From Lepeophtheirus salmonis (lineage: Eukaryota > Arthropoda > Copepoda > Siphonostomatoida > Caligidae), in the NCBI RefSeq assembly GCF_016086655.4, contig NC_052137.2:806001-870000 (forward strand): a DNA stretch of 64,000 nt. The letters run 5' to 3'. Below the pieces are notes generated by a model. It did no database searches and was not told where the DNA came from. It was given only the letters and a program-made list of their open reading frames with translations. How positions within the stretch are numbered: the stretch's first letter is position 1; each line of letters opens with the position of its first letter. The translations under genes and the position numbers were made by a program. Shown here piece after piece: positions 21,925 to 32,946 of this stretch.

Positions 21925-22300
21925 TTCGACCGAGCTTTTTTGTTAGACCGAATTAGTTCGGTCCAACAAAAAAGCTCGGTCAGGAACGGTATCAAATACA
22001 AATTTGGTCTAGAACGGTACAAAGGAAAAATTCGGTTTAGTTCGGTCCCAAAAAAAATCTCTCTAGACGGGTTTTACAGATAAATTGTATATAACATGAC
22101 ATCATATGTTTTTTCGAAGTACAATGACATTATACGAGGTATAAACAGAGATAGCTCGGATTAATTCGTCTCTTATATGTATACGGTATTTGTTCTAGAA
22201 CTTATCGTGTATTTTTGAGATTTTTTTGAAAAAAATGAATGAAAGTTGATCTGGAAAAAAAAATGGTCACTCATAATATATGAGACCAAAAAGGTCAGAG
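21925..22300 (+). repeat. CGGTC-rich MITE, copy 1, with long hairpin
   Basis: It is rich in AGACCGAA/TTCGGTCC. Its body (TAACATGACATCATATG, TATGTATACGGTATTTGTTC, TATCGTGTATTTTTGAGAT) matches the reverse complement of about 59450-59700. It opens with an inverted repeat: arm 21928-21952, loop TTAG, arm 21957-21981, with 24 of 25 pairs. It is probably a non-autonomous DNA transposon. Confidence 0.6.
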
Positions 22301-23380
22301 GTGGGAACTTGGACTCAATCTACAGTTTAATATAAAATATATATTTTTACATTATTTATAAATTAAAAATTAACGTAGAATAAACATCATAATCTCTGAA
22401 CTAGAAGTCCGTCTTCTGGACTACGAATGAGCATCTTCTAAAAAGTAAAATATATTAGATAACATCATAACTCCTAATTTTATCTCCAAATAATAACTAA
22501 ACAGTACCATTAGCGAAGAAAAAAAGTTTCCGTACATCAATACCTTTTTCAGCTATTGATCACGTGGGTCCTTGTTCCGCTACTTGGTTTAATGGTCTAG
22601 TATACCCGTCCAGGTATTACAGTATACTATTTTATCTCTAGGTATAACTGTATTATAATTTCAGTGTCACTCAACTAAAAAAAGTAGATTGGTTAACTTT
22701 TTATTACACAATGAGTGTCAATCAGAGTTTAATATTATTTTTCTAGTTGGAAATATGCCCTATTATATATGTATATGTATATTTATATATATATATTTTT
22801 TTTTCACTAGTCATTTATTGCAAATCAATATCAATGGTAAATAGATGAATGGAGAAAATATAAAAAAACGCAATAATAATAATTATTTAATTAAAGTTTG
22901 TTAAAATAATGAAGGAAAGTAATAAAAAACTACATTAGGAATAATAAATAGTAAAACTATGTCAATGAGTTCTAACATTATCACTCATTGTCATTTATTT
23001 ACCTTGCAAGTCAAAACAGTTACAAAGGTTTGCGTGAATGTATAAAATTGTTCCGATGAATTTATTTATATATTAATTTGATATTATTTGCACATTATTT
23101 ATGGCATCATTGTTATTCAAAGAAAGAAAGAGAGAAACAACAACATTCGCTAATTATTTTTCTTGACTCTCTAGGATCTAACTGTCTATTTTCAAATTTC
23201 CAGATCAAAGTAATACTCTATTCAATAAAAGTTTCGAAGGCTATAGGAAGGCCTCCTCCACATCTAACATCGTAAACTATGTTTAAGATACGTGTAATTA
23301 ATAATTAAAGTCTATTTTAAAATGAGTTGTATGTATAGTGATCATGCAGTCTAGTATGATCACATCCACCCGTGTATTCT
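22301..23380. other. AT-rich stretch with a relic of an interspersed repeat
   Basis: Positions 22590-22770 resemble the repeat at 6020-6530. An (AT)n microsatellite lies near 22779-22798. No gene is seen. Confidence 0.4.
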
Positions 23381-23389
23381 TCTTTAATT

Positions 23390-23990
23390 TATTTTTCTAG
23401 GATGGTACGGACTCCGAACTTCCTTGAGCAGTCGTAGAAGAGGTACCGACTTGTTTCTTTTTCTTCTTGACAAAGAGAACAACTCTGCATATCCATTTCC
23501 GGATTCAATTTGTTAGTGAAGAGGCTCAATGTCGACATCCTATAGCGAAACCATTTTTGTTTTGAATTTGAAAAAGTGTTCCGCATGACGTTACGTGGAT
23601 TACGGTCATTGACGTCCTCCCTGGACCCACAGTACCCTATAAGTTTCTCTCACCTATTAATGGACCAATTCTATTCCGAGCCTCACTGACTTTTTTATCT
23701 ATTTATTTGGGATTGCCTCCAGATCTTATCTCTGAAGATGAGTTTGTCTTAATTGAATTCTTTTGAGTGTCAGCAAACTATTCTGAAATGCTTCTGCGTC
23801 TCGCCATTCTATTTCTCCTATCGAGGTGAGCACACTTAATTTAAAAACTTTATCTAAGCTAATATATCGATAATTGAAATTAATATGTTTATCAGGGTTG
23901 ATCAGCAATAAAATGTGATGCAATATTGAGTTCCAGGGTCTATCCAATGAATACTTTAAAGAAAAATTAAAACCGTTGTAACTTCTCATG
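23390..23990 (-). mobile_element. LINE 3' fragment of a second type (zf-RVT-like end)
   Basis: The - strand from 23989 encodes SIGEIEWRDAEAFQNSLLTL. After a broken stretch (23725-23590) it encodes KQKWFRYRMSTLSLFTNKLN followed by CSLCQEEKETSRYLFYDC, a C-x2-C...C zinc-binding-like end as found C-terminal to the RT of several non-LTR elements. The His often found in this motif is replaced here (RYLFYDC). Sequence differs from the LINE at 3510-4860, so this is a separate family. Confidence 0.55.
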
Positions 23991-24119
23991 GACCCATGAA
24001 TATTTGATTATAGAATAGGTGTTTTGTTTGGGAATTAAACCAGCTTCTTATTCGGGTGGCCAAGAAGTCTTGACTCAATCGCAAGCGCTTCAACCACGAC
24101 AGATTCTACGACTTCCACA

Positions 24120-24540
24120 TCACCTCTACAGGGCGGATTATATTAATGTAAGAAAAACAAGTAAATGTGAAGCCATATTATACCCCTTCTGTCAGGTGAT
24201 ACATTTGCTCAATATTTCGCACATCTTGTCAGCTTAGTATATTTCTTCCTCTATGCTCGATCAATGAGTTCTTATACTAGTATAAGAACTCATCGGTCCA
24301 ATCCCTTCCCTCCACTCCAGCTTAAAATCCTGCTGATACTTTTGTACGTGGATGTAATTGCCTTTCAACGACGTTTTTAGTCGAAAAAGTTTAAAAATAC
24401 CGATGCCAATTGTAGTACAGGAATTGGTACAAAAATATTGCTATCGTGACAACATTAGATTCAAAAAGTTCATGAAATCATAAATAAACTCGACTTTACT
24501 TGAACTCGAAACATTTGTGTAATGATTACACCTGGGAACA
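24120..24540. repeat. Interspersed repeat family, copy 2
   Basis: It aligns with about 6530-6900 in the same orientation. It contains a perfect ATGAGTTCTTATACTAG / CTAGTATAAGAACTCAT palindrome near 24266-24295. No coding is seen. Confidence 0.5.
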
Positions 24541-25320
24541 AGAATTTTGTATGAATGAATTGAAGCCAAAAATCTCAGTTTTTCTCTCAGTCGTTTGAAT
24601 TAGGAAATATCCGGGATTTTAGTAATTTGGGAATAATATCGTTCAGAGTCATTTTATACTCATAAAATAATCATCAAATTAAAAGTATTATATTCATCCT
24701 CTGATAATACGTAATTTTTTACATTGTTATTTTTACATATTCCATATATTCTTATTTTATTCAATTAGAATTGTAGTGTCTGGAATCACTAGTTAATAGA
24801 TTTAAACATGAAATCTAAATGAAATAAATAGTTTGATTTGTTCAATGTCAAGTCATACCCCTCTTTCTGATATTATAATTCTAAATGAATAATATAATAA
24901 TGTAAAAGATTAGGTATTATTAGAGCATGAACAAACTATAGTCATAAATATACAAATGAAGGGACAAATATTAAATTTAGTTGTGCTTTTCATTTGTTGA
25001 AATCGATCTTCATTAATTAATGATGGAGATACTTTAAGTTCTTTAAGAATTAGGAGAAAACAAGAGATCCGAGATACCTTATCCTCAAGAGATGTTCGGT
25101 TTCTGATATTTACAGGGATGATGATATGATGAAAATTTATCATAAGAAGAGAACCAAATCAAGCTAAGCTTCATACGAAAGTAGAGTCGACTCCTTCCTT
25201 GGGTAGGAATACATATATCCATCTTTATATAAAAATGACGAACATATTCAAGGATTGAAGCTATGATGGCTTGTATTCACTTTCAGATTAAGATAAAAGG
25301 CTCTGGGTGTGACATATTAA

Positions 25321-25697
25321 ATAAAGATATGTTAAGTACAATTAGGTACAATAACAATATGAAGTTATTACCATAAAATTTAAATATATAATAATTAACG
25401 CATTTAAATAGTTATATCATTCTAACTGAGATAAATTTACATTTAGATGTGCTTTAAATTTGACAATTGCAAAGATCATTCTTCATTCAGTAAGAACTGA
25501 AGAAGTGGATAAAGATATGTTAATTACAATTAGGTACAATAACAATATGAAGTTATTACCATCAAATTTAAATATATAAAAATTAACGCATTTAAATAGT
25601 TATATCATTCTAACTGAGATAAATTTACATTTAGATGTGCTTTAAATTTGACAATTGCAAAGATCATTCTTCATTCAGTAAGACCTGAAGAAGTGGA
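25321..25697. repeat. 188 bp tandem duplication
   Basis: Unit 1 is 25321-25508 and unit 2 is 25509-25697. They differ at only a few positions (AAGTACAATT/AATTACAATT, CATAAAATTT/CATCAAATTT, AAGAACTGA/AAGACCTGA), so the duplication is recent. A more diverged relative of part of the unit lies at 24940-25200. Confidence 0.85.
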
Positions 25698-26485
25698 CTT
25701 CTATGCTCTCCAAGAGATAGTACTAAAGATAGATAGATGGAATCGCAGCACCATACTTCTAACTTGATCATCCATCCAGATGTTGAGATTCTGTATTCCA
25801 GGAGAGACGACGGGATGAAAACTACATATCAAGCTTTATAAGCATGGAGAGTGCACTCCTTCCTTGAGAAGGAGATTCCAGGATAGAAACAATGAAGATA
25901 TATATTCACGATGAGTAGGGAATTTTGATATTTCAAATATAATATTTAATCAATAATTATTTTATTTGAATTTGTACGAAGCGAGGTATTATGATATTAA
26001 TTATTATTATTTATTAAAGAGTATGACGTCATGAATATGACATTGAAATCGTTCATTATATTAAGATAAACTTGTTATTTGCTAGTTACCACCATAAAAA
26101 TGGGATCTCTTAAAAAATTACAAAATCAACAAAAATCCTTGAAGATGCATATTTTTATAAAGGTCTTTTTTTAACATTAAAGATTGAATATTTTTCTTTA
26201 ATATGAGCTATGATATATTTTTTACACTATGGATGATGAATAAGTTATAAAATTATAATGAGAAGTGTCCTTATTCAATATTTTTTATAAACATACGAGA
26301 CTGCTGGGCAAAAAAGTCAGATTTTGACAAAACATACAATCACTGATACACTATGACGTCAATATTAAAAAGCGTGGTAGAAGTCAAAATTAGGCGTACA
26401 CGCGTTATGGCATAACTTTGTATTTCTATTCACCTTGTCTTTTATAATAATTTTTTAAATACTTTTAATTCGGTTATTGTTTTAA

Positions 26486-26780
26486 TGGTAAAAAATGACT
26501 CCACAGTAATATTCCCGAATTAATATAATCCAAGATATTTCAGATTTCAGACGACTCAGAGAAAAGCTGAGATCCGTTTTGGATTCTGCACTCAAAGATA
26601 AATTCCTTTTTTGGCTTTATTTGTTCAAAATGGGTGTTACCCAGTGTAATAGTTCCGTATTACTGAAATCCCAGATATTTCAAAATTTCAGACGACTGAG
26701 ATCAGTTTTGGATTCTGCGCTCAAAGATACATTTTTTTTGCTTGAATTCATTTGTACAAAACCCCCCACCTTATTTTTTT
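26486..26780. repeat. About 145 bp diverged tandem duplication
   Basis: ATATTTCAGATTTCAGACGA / CTGAGATCCGTTTTGGATTC in unit 1 recurs as ATATTTCAAAATTTCAGACG / CTGAGATCAGTTTTGGATTC in unit 2. Unit 2 is the right inverted end of the candidate 2.2 kb element. Confidence 0.65.
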
Positions 26781-26859
26781 TTGTGTTGTTCTTGGAAATT
26801 TGTAAAAAAATAATGAATAATTACTTTTCTTTAGAATTTACTTAAAGACTTTTAGTGTT

Positions 26860-27345
26860 GGATTTGAGTCAAAAAATTTGATTTCGGTTGAGTTCGAGTT
26901 TTGGAGTTGTGTGTCGGATCAAGTTCGTGATAGGAGAATATTCCAATTATCGAGTTCAATGCAGTCCTAGTTTTTAAGAATTTCCACATAACATGTATTG
27001 TAATTGCTCCTTTCTAATACATTAATTAGAGATGAGAAGGGTCGTGGAACACTATACAAAGTACCCAGATACAGTATCAGTAAACTTTATAATCCGAAAA
27101 GATACGAAACCCGAACCGGATATTAGCTCTTGGAACTTTTGACAGATCATAAAAAGCTCCGAGGGATTTTTTGGATCTCAAAAAGCTTACCGTATTACTT
27201 CATCCTAGTTTTAATAAAAGATATCTATATTGAACGTAGCATCTCTATTTATCTTGATCAGTGCTTGGAGCAATATTCACATAAACAGTTACAACACACG
27301 CCATTACTTTTATTGTATGACTCAACCTTTCCTCCGTAAAGGAAC
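26860..27345 (-). repeat. Upstream block of kelch copy 2 (opposite orientation to copy 1)
   Basis: The reverse complement of 9035-9500. It ends next to the TATA-like box of kelch copy 2. Landmarks on this strand are ATCAAGTTCGTGATAGGAGA, ACATAACATGTATTGTAATT and GACTCAACCTTTCCTC. Confidence 0.7.
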
Positions 27346-27357
27346 AGAAAGAAGGTC

Positions 27358-27365
27358 TATAAATG
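27358..27365 (+). promoter_or_regulatory. TATA box candidate, kelch copy 2
   Basis: TATAAATG lies 47 bp before the ATG at 27412, the same spacing as in copy 1. Confidence 0.5.
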
Positions 27366-27411
27366 CACATATTAAACTCCTTTTCTACGTCTTTACCAAC
27401 GCCTCTTGACT

Positions 27412-28398
27412 ATGAATAATCTACATAGTATAATCTTCATTTTCGCAAGCCTTACATCCCCAGTAACACCTCTCAAATATCTATATGGCCCGGACTCAGA
27501 AGGAAAGGCTTCCATCGTGGATCTCAACCCAGGAAAACCCGTCTCATCTTGCTCCCTAAACTTACCAAATTTTCCCATTCCAGACCTTAAATGTACCTCT
27601 ACAACGTTCATTGAAGGAAAACTCACAGTTTGTGGTGGGTCCAGATCTGGTTTTACTAGTTCACATTGCTTTCGATTGGAAAACAATGCCTGGGTTAAAT
27701 TTCCCTCTCTTCCTGAGCCCAGGACTTGTGCAACCTCTATATGGATAAACAATGGTACTCAATGGTGGCTTACAGGTGGAAGTGGTCCCCATTCGCGGAG
27801 TGTGAGCTCAGGTATTGTGTATGACGTATCAAAGGGCGCATGGGAAACGGGACCTAAAATCCCTATCGTATCATATGGTCATTGTCTTGTGCCTCTGAAG
27901 GACGACAGAGTCATGTTACTTGGAGGGTGGAGAAAAATTCCCATCATTAAGCCAATATATAATAAAGATGTTTATATCTTTGAGAATGGAGAATGGGTCA
28001 AACAAGAGGGTAGTTTAAATAGAAGATTCAAGCGCTTTGGATTTAGCCAAACATGTGCTCGTTTAAAAAATGGAGGTGTCATGATCCTTGGAGGCAAACC
28101 TAACGGCAAAAATCATGTTGAAGTTTGGAATTCGGAGTTTGGCTTTTGGAGTGTAGAAGACGAAACGATGGGTCTACCTCTTGAACATATTTGGTATCCA
28201 AGCAGTGCTCTTGATGAAGCAGGAAATGTTTATATTATTGGAGGGGAAACTCCAAACAATGGGAATTACAATGAGGTGTCAGACAAAGTACTTAAATGGG
28301 ATGGAAAGTCCTGGAGTATTCAGGAAGGAGCACTTCCTTTTCCCATGACTTTTTCATCCATCAGTCAACTGAGTGATGACACAGAACTTTCCTGTTAA
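27412..28398 (+). CDS. Secreted kelch-repeat protein, copy 2 (intronless)
   Basis: 328 codons. The start is taken at ATG 27412, matching copy 1, rather than the upstream TTG at 27406. It has the same signal peptide, five double-Gly kelch strands and eight mature Cys as copy 1. Amino acid differences are K3N, C6S, V12A, G13S, R127H, T185K, Q197K, G201S and D203N. Four fall in the signal peptide and four in residues 185-203, an apparent loop between blades 3 and 4. No stop or frameshift occurs, so both copies look functional. It lies 13 kb downstream of Neto. Paralogues elsewhere in the genome are likely. Confidence 0.85.
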   Translation: MNNLHSIIFIFASLTSPVTPLKYLYGPDSEGKASIVDLNPGKPVSSCSLNLPNFPIPDLKCTSTTFIEGKLTVCGGSRSGFTSSHCFRLENNAWVKFPSLPEPRTCATSIWINNGTQWWLTGGSGPHSRSVSSGIVYDVSKGAWETGPKIPIVSYGHCLVPLKDDRVMLLGGWRKIPIIKPIYNKDVYIFENGEWVKQEGSLNRRFKRFGFSQTCARLKNGGVMILGGKPNGKNHVEVWNSEFGFWSVEDETMGLPLEHIWYPSSALDEAGNVYIIGGETPNNGNYNEVSDKVLKWDGKSWSIQEGALPFPMTFSSISQLSDDTELSC

Positions 28399-29046
28399 GT
28401 GTCCTGTTATATCAAACGAAATATATTTTTTTGCTGGTTAATTATTTTTACTTTCTTTTCTGACGTTGAATTATAACTAGTACAAATTAATTTATGATGA
28501 GTATTTTAGTCAGTTATAAATTGTTTGTTTCCCAACTTTAGTATTTGGTACACAGAGTATGAAAATGGTTCTTCTAAGGATCCGTTGATAGTTTTTTCTA
28601 ATTGTAGATGGGCGACAATAAAATAACCCTTCTAGTTTCCAAAATCACACACCAGACACAATGTATATGTTTAGAATGACCGTGGGACCTCAACAAAACC
28701 TCTACATAATTGCCTATGGTTCAGTTCAACGGGTGATGTAGTATAAGCCCCTTGAACCAGAAAAAAAAACCTGCCGCCGTTTCAGAATCATAAAGGATCC
28801 CTTCTAATTTCCTCATACTTTTTTTAAATAGCAGCTTCAAAGGGTGCTATCTATGTTCAATTATTTGTAAGATGGAAACAGATTGAAAAACTATTTACAG
28901 ATATTTGTGTTGTAGATGGGACAAATTGGTAGATGAATTGTTTCATATATAGTTTCATCCCACGAAATTTTCCAGTGATGGCAAACTTCCGAGAACTGTA
29001 GTATAATTATAGATATTAATTTTAATGTCATTCCAGACCAACCTAT
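28399..29046 (+). repeat. 3' flank shared with kelch copy 1
   Basis: The first 80 bp are almost identical to copy 1, then similarity becomes patchy with indels to about 29046 (CATTCCAGACCAACCT, matching 11682-11697). AATAAA at 28617-28622 occupies the conserved poly(A) position. The minisatellite insert of copy 1 is absent. Confidence 0.65.
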
Positions 29047-29370
29047 GTATTGATTGCTGCAAAATTCCGATTTGTGACAGTTATTTTCCAATTTTTTTTA
29101 ATATTTAGAACCTTGAAATTTGTGGCTTTACAACGTGTGACCGTTACACCTCTCATTTAGGAATGTCTATAAAATTTGGAGTTCAATTTATGCAAATATA
29201 TAACTTAAACTTAATATATCAATCCATAAAGTTAAACAAAGAGGGAAATATTATAAATTATTCGACTATATTGATCAAAAATAAAGATTGTAGTTCTGTA
29301 TACTATTATATCATCGATATAAATATACATGAAATGACAAACAGGATATTGGAATTCCCCACATCAAATT

Positions 29371-29484
29371 GTTATTTTAATTGTTAACACCTTTGCATAA
29401 TAGACCTTTGGAAGTAATTGAAGTAAGGTGAAGTCAATTAATTCCAAGTACCTATGTTGCAAAGGTGCTAACAATTGAAATAAC
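29371..29484. repeat. Long imperfect palindrome (MITE-like hairpin)
   Basis: The arm 29371-29421 (GTTATTTTAATTGTTAACAC...) pairs with 29434-29484 (...GTGCTAACAATTGAAATAAC) over about 51 bp with roughly 80% match and a 12 nt loop. No coding is seen. Confidence 0.6.
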
Positions 29485-29675
29485 TTTAATTATTTATTAA
29501 TATTGATACGAGTCATTTCGAAGCTCTTAAATTTTGATTGATCATGGACGTCCGAAATTCCCAACAACTTAGTGGTCTTATAACTCGGGTTCTAGATTAA
29601 ATAAATAGGTTTTGCGAATTTCTACAGAAAGTTCCAAGGATTCCCAATATTTTTTTCCTTTTTTTGCCCGTCAAG

Positions 29676-29810
29676 TTAGTAAGAGTCGCAAATCCCTCAA
29701 AAGAGTTGAAAGACACTAATTGTCACAAAAGCAACGTAACAAGAGGTCTAAGAGGGTCAAAAAACTCTTGAACACAATGAAGCAAAATCAGCAGACATTG
29801 GTTGTAAGAT
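29676..29810 (+). mobile_element. Short Tc1/mariner transposase fragment
   Basis: The frame reads SRKSLKRVERH, stop, LSQKQRNKRSKRVKKLLNTM. This matches the segment between the second helix-turn-helix and the first catalytic Asp of the same family as the elements at 2745 and 12470 (GKSLVRVKRTLL...). It is a fragment only. Confidence 0.5.
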
Positions 29811-30225
29811 GTTACGCCAGTTTAACCCTGGGAAATTTCAGGGGGGTCCTATGATTATATATATATATGTTTTTTGTTTTGTGGTGGGCTTGTTGTTTTT
29901 TTTTGTTTTTTTTGTAAGATTTTTTCAATTCAGTAAAATTGTATCAACCCACTGATTACTCTCGCATTCTATATCATGTTCATATTACGAAATGCCCTTA
30001 TTCCCTTATTGGAGAATCTTTCTAGATCAAAGGAAGCAAGAGTTGATGTTATTATAAAAACCCAGGAATACTATTTTCTAAATTTAATAAAGTTTATGTA
30101 CATTTTTCTGGAGCCACAGGACAACCTTTTTTTTGAGAGTGTGGTGGTAATCGTCAAATTTAATGCAATATCCGATGGGGAACTAGATTAATTTCATCCT
30201 TTTGGGCTTTTCAGGAAGGACCTTA
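29811..30225. other. Stretch without recognised gene
   Basis: There is an (AT)n and G/T-rich segment at 29855-29915. An open frame at 29976-30191 is probably chance. Confidence 0.35.
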
Positions 30226-30775
30226 GTTCAACAGATCTGGCATCATGAACTTCTTAGTGAACCAGCAAATCGCCATCAGTAATCAGATCAATGACTCGGA
30301 CTGGTCCATATGGCCTCTACAACAGATCCTTTTGTACATTTTCTACGGGTTAAAGCTGAAGCAGGGTTATTAAGAAGCACTAGTCCAGTAAGTCCTTGGG
30401 CCTCATCTTGTCACTCAAGCAGGCTGTGTCTCTTTTAGGACGAAAAGATCTCCGTGGAAGCCAAAGTGTTACATGGACGACAGGTGGCTTGCATATGATC
30501 CCGAGGACATGCGTCTCATAGTCAAAACTAAGTAACTAGTATTGTGCACTTCCTGTTCGTCTTCATCTAGGAGGAGGCAAGAGGTGTTTCAAGCCACAGA
30601 TAAAGCTTGGATTGTAGAGCCTCTCAACTCCTACATCTGCGGCTTGAATAAAAGGTCCCAACAAGAGTACTCACCTTCACTTGGGCTTCCTGAGATAACG
30701 GAATCAATCTTCCTCTCCTCTTTCTTTACCTATTTCAGACAATCATTATAGCTTTAAAATTGGTTCAGAACTAAC
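30226..30775 (+). other. Unassigned GC-richer stretch with a protein-like frame
   Basis: Base composition is less AT-rich than its surroundings. One frame at about 30436-30530 reads SPWKPKCYMDDRWLAYDPED, then MRLIVKTK before TAA, preceded by a good acceptor-like TCTCTTTTAG at 30430-30439. A second open frame runs at 30542-30751. I do not recognise the protein. It may be a decayed transposon or old gene. Confidence 0.3.
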
Positions 30776-31650
30776 AATTTTCATAAAATGTGTCAAGTAG
30801 GATTTAAATCCAAACACATCTTTTCATTGCATCGTTAGGTCTTGAAATGTAATTGCATCGTTTACATTGGACTCCTATTAAAAAAATGTATTGATTTTTA
30901 GTTACTTTTTTTCTACTCGAATACAGTTTTGTTTATTCATAAAATGATATATTTTTAAATAGTTGTTTTTATTAGTTTGTACAATCTAGTTATGAAATTG
31001 TTTAAAAAGAACTGGCGTTATGAAAAAAAAAATCAAAAATGCTAGATGACTTAGTCAGAGGTGTGGAGTTGGATTAGAATATTTCTGATCAAAGATGTTT
31101 AACTCCACCTAGTCATTAAATTATCAATAGCCGGAGACACAGAGCTTAAAATTGTTGCTGTAAGAGTCTTAATGAATAAAATGGATACTTTTGTTAAAAT
31201 CGTAATCAACCTTGATTTCATTTTCATTGCTCTACAGTTGCAAAAATAATACGTATGCAGGTATTGTTATTTTCTTTTTATTCATCAACTATTATTGAAA
31301 TTTCTTCATTTTCCTCATCCTCTTCAGATAAATTTTTGGAGCATTTTGATTTGCTGATTGTATAACTGACGTTTACGTCTGATGGTATAAAGATATTTTT
31401 GAAATCTACAATCAATATTGGTTATGGTTTTTCTTTACTTTTATATTTTCAGTAGTAATGGATTCAGCTATTTGGGGATCGTCTTCCACTATCAAGCCAA
31501 TTATTTAATTGGTATAGTAAAATGATAACTGTGTATAGTACTTCAATTTAAGGTAGTCAATTATTTACTTCAGAGCTCACAAATTCAATATTTGCTATGT
31601 ACTATAGTCTATAAATTATACTTGTGTTGTACAGGGAGTACATTTAAAAT
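30776..31650. other. AT-rich stretch
   Basis: A CAGAGGTGTGGAGTTGG at 31058-31074 resembles hAT terminal sequence. No gene is seen. Confidence 0.35.
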
Positions 31651-31686
31651 TCATTATTAATGATAACCGAACCATCTGGTTAGTTC

Positions 31687-31950
31687 ATGTTTGCAAGTGG
31701 AGTAAGAGATATGGTTTACCTTATAAAAACGAGAAGAGCTGGTATAAAGCTTGTGGATGACTGCAACCACATCTATAGAGTAGCTTATAAAACATCTCAC
31801 ATGACTTATTGGAAATGGGAGCGATATGGTTGTAGAGGTCGAGTTCATATTATTATGGAAAATGAAACTCCCATTATGGTAAAGAGGTATGGCGAATTTA
31901 TAGAATATGCATATTGTAAATTCTATTATTTGTATGCAACGCAACAATAA
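31687..31950 (+). pseudogene. FLYWCH-type zinc-finger fragment
   Basis: An 87-codon frame with AGIKLVDDCNHIYRVAYKTS followed by TYWKWERYGCRGRVH. This follows the FLYWCH pattern (hydrophobic, basic, then Y-x-C-x(n)-C-x-G/A-R and two His). The first Cys position is Trp (codon TGG at 31816-31818), and the final H-x-H is not readable. FLYWCH domains are common in MULE-type transposases and some DNA-binding proteins. No transposase core is seen nearby, so I treat it as a relic. Confidence 0.55.
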
Positions 31951-32890
31951 TATGCCCAATCTTGGTAATACCAATAAAAGACTCAAGAACATGAAAAATT
32001 AAAGTCGTCCCTGTAGCAACAACAATTCAATTAAAACATTGCTGTAATAGAATTACTATCCTAAGGGAGATCGGTATACTGAAAGAGGGTTTCCATGATC
32101 CCCCCTCTTTCAATCCGGTACTGATAGTTCATTTACAAAGATTAAGCAAAAAAAAAATAGAACATAAAATATGAGATTTTTTATTTGTACTATATTCTAA
32201 CAAGGTATTTTTCGTCCCAGTACAAAATCTTAGTTTTAGAATTAATATCGTAAAAATACTTTACTTCCTCTCCTTGACAGGTTTATGGAGTTTTTTCCAA
32301 GTACGACACTATATTAATATATAAAATCCCTGGCGTCTTCAAAAACGTCTCTGTAACGTTATTCAAAGGCCACTGGAACTTAGGGCTACGGTCGATCCTG
32401 ATCCTAATCCGTCTTGAGATAAGATGACTAAAAAAGATACCTTGATTTAGCTTCAAAATATTGGAAATTGAATATTTCATATTTGTTAGCAGGGATAAGT
32501 CAAAGGGATTCTGATCATTGCAAGTCTCATCCTATTTCATTTAAACATTTCATGACAGAAAAAGTTATTAACAAACAATAAAGTATTACAAACACTCACC
32601 GTATATGTTAAAATGTGCTACAACTTCTTGAGTAAAAGACTAAGAACTTGTAAAATTAAAGTCCTCACTGAGCAACACTTACTATGTCTATGTTCATTCA
32701 AAATTATTTATTTGTGTTCCTTCTTCCTCTTTTCCCTCAGCTTAAGTACACCGGTAAAAAAACGGTTATAATTCATCATAATAAGAAACAACAATTATTT
32801 CATAATTAATTACAAAGGACTTCAAGTTAAAGTAAAGCATGACATTAAATTATATGCGCAAGATACATTTATCCTATAATATATGTTTGT
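31951..32890. other. Stretch with a short palindrome
   Basis: Around 32073-32121, GGTATACTGAAAGAGGG faces CCCCTCTTTCAATCCGGTAC. Otherwise no gene is recognised; the - strand frame at 32283-32480 has no known domain. Confidence 0.35.
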
Positions 32891-32891
32891 G

Positions 32892-32946
32892 GGCGAAAAT
32901 CTCCAGGGCGAAACTTCCCAGGGCAAAACTACACAGGGCGTAACTT
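32892..32946. repeat. Short minisatellite (CAGGGCGAAACTTCC type)
   Basis: About four degenerate units of 14-16 bp: GGGCGAAAATCTCCA, GGGCGAAACTTCCCA, GGGCAAAACTACACA, GGGCGTAACTTCTG. Confidence 0.6.

Larger units (their letters stand above)
24540..26780. mobile_element. Candidate 2.2 kb element with about 110 bp terminal inverted repeats
   Basis: The left segment 24545-24660 (TTTTGTATGAATGAATTGAA, TCTCAGTCGTTTGAATTAGG, ATATCCGGGATTTTAGTAAT) matches the reverse complement of about 26665-26770 (ATTACTGAAATCCCAGATAT, TTCAGACGACTGAGA, GAATTCATTTGTACAAAA). No transposase is seen inside, only AT-rich DNA with tandem duplications. A non-autonomous DNA transposon fits best. Confidence 0.45.

Noticed and set aside
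32892..32946. GGGCGAAA repeats as a CRISPR-like array
   Set aside because: Units are 14-16 bp, degenerate and without spacers, in a eukaryotic context; a minisatellite fits better.
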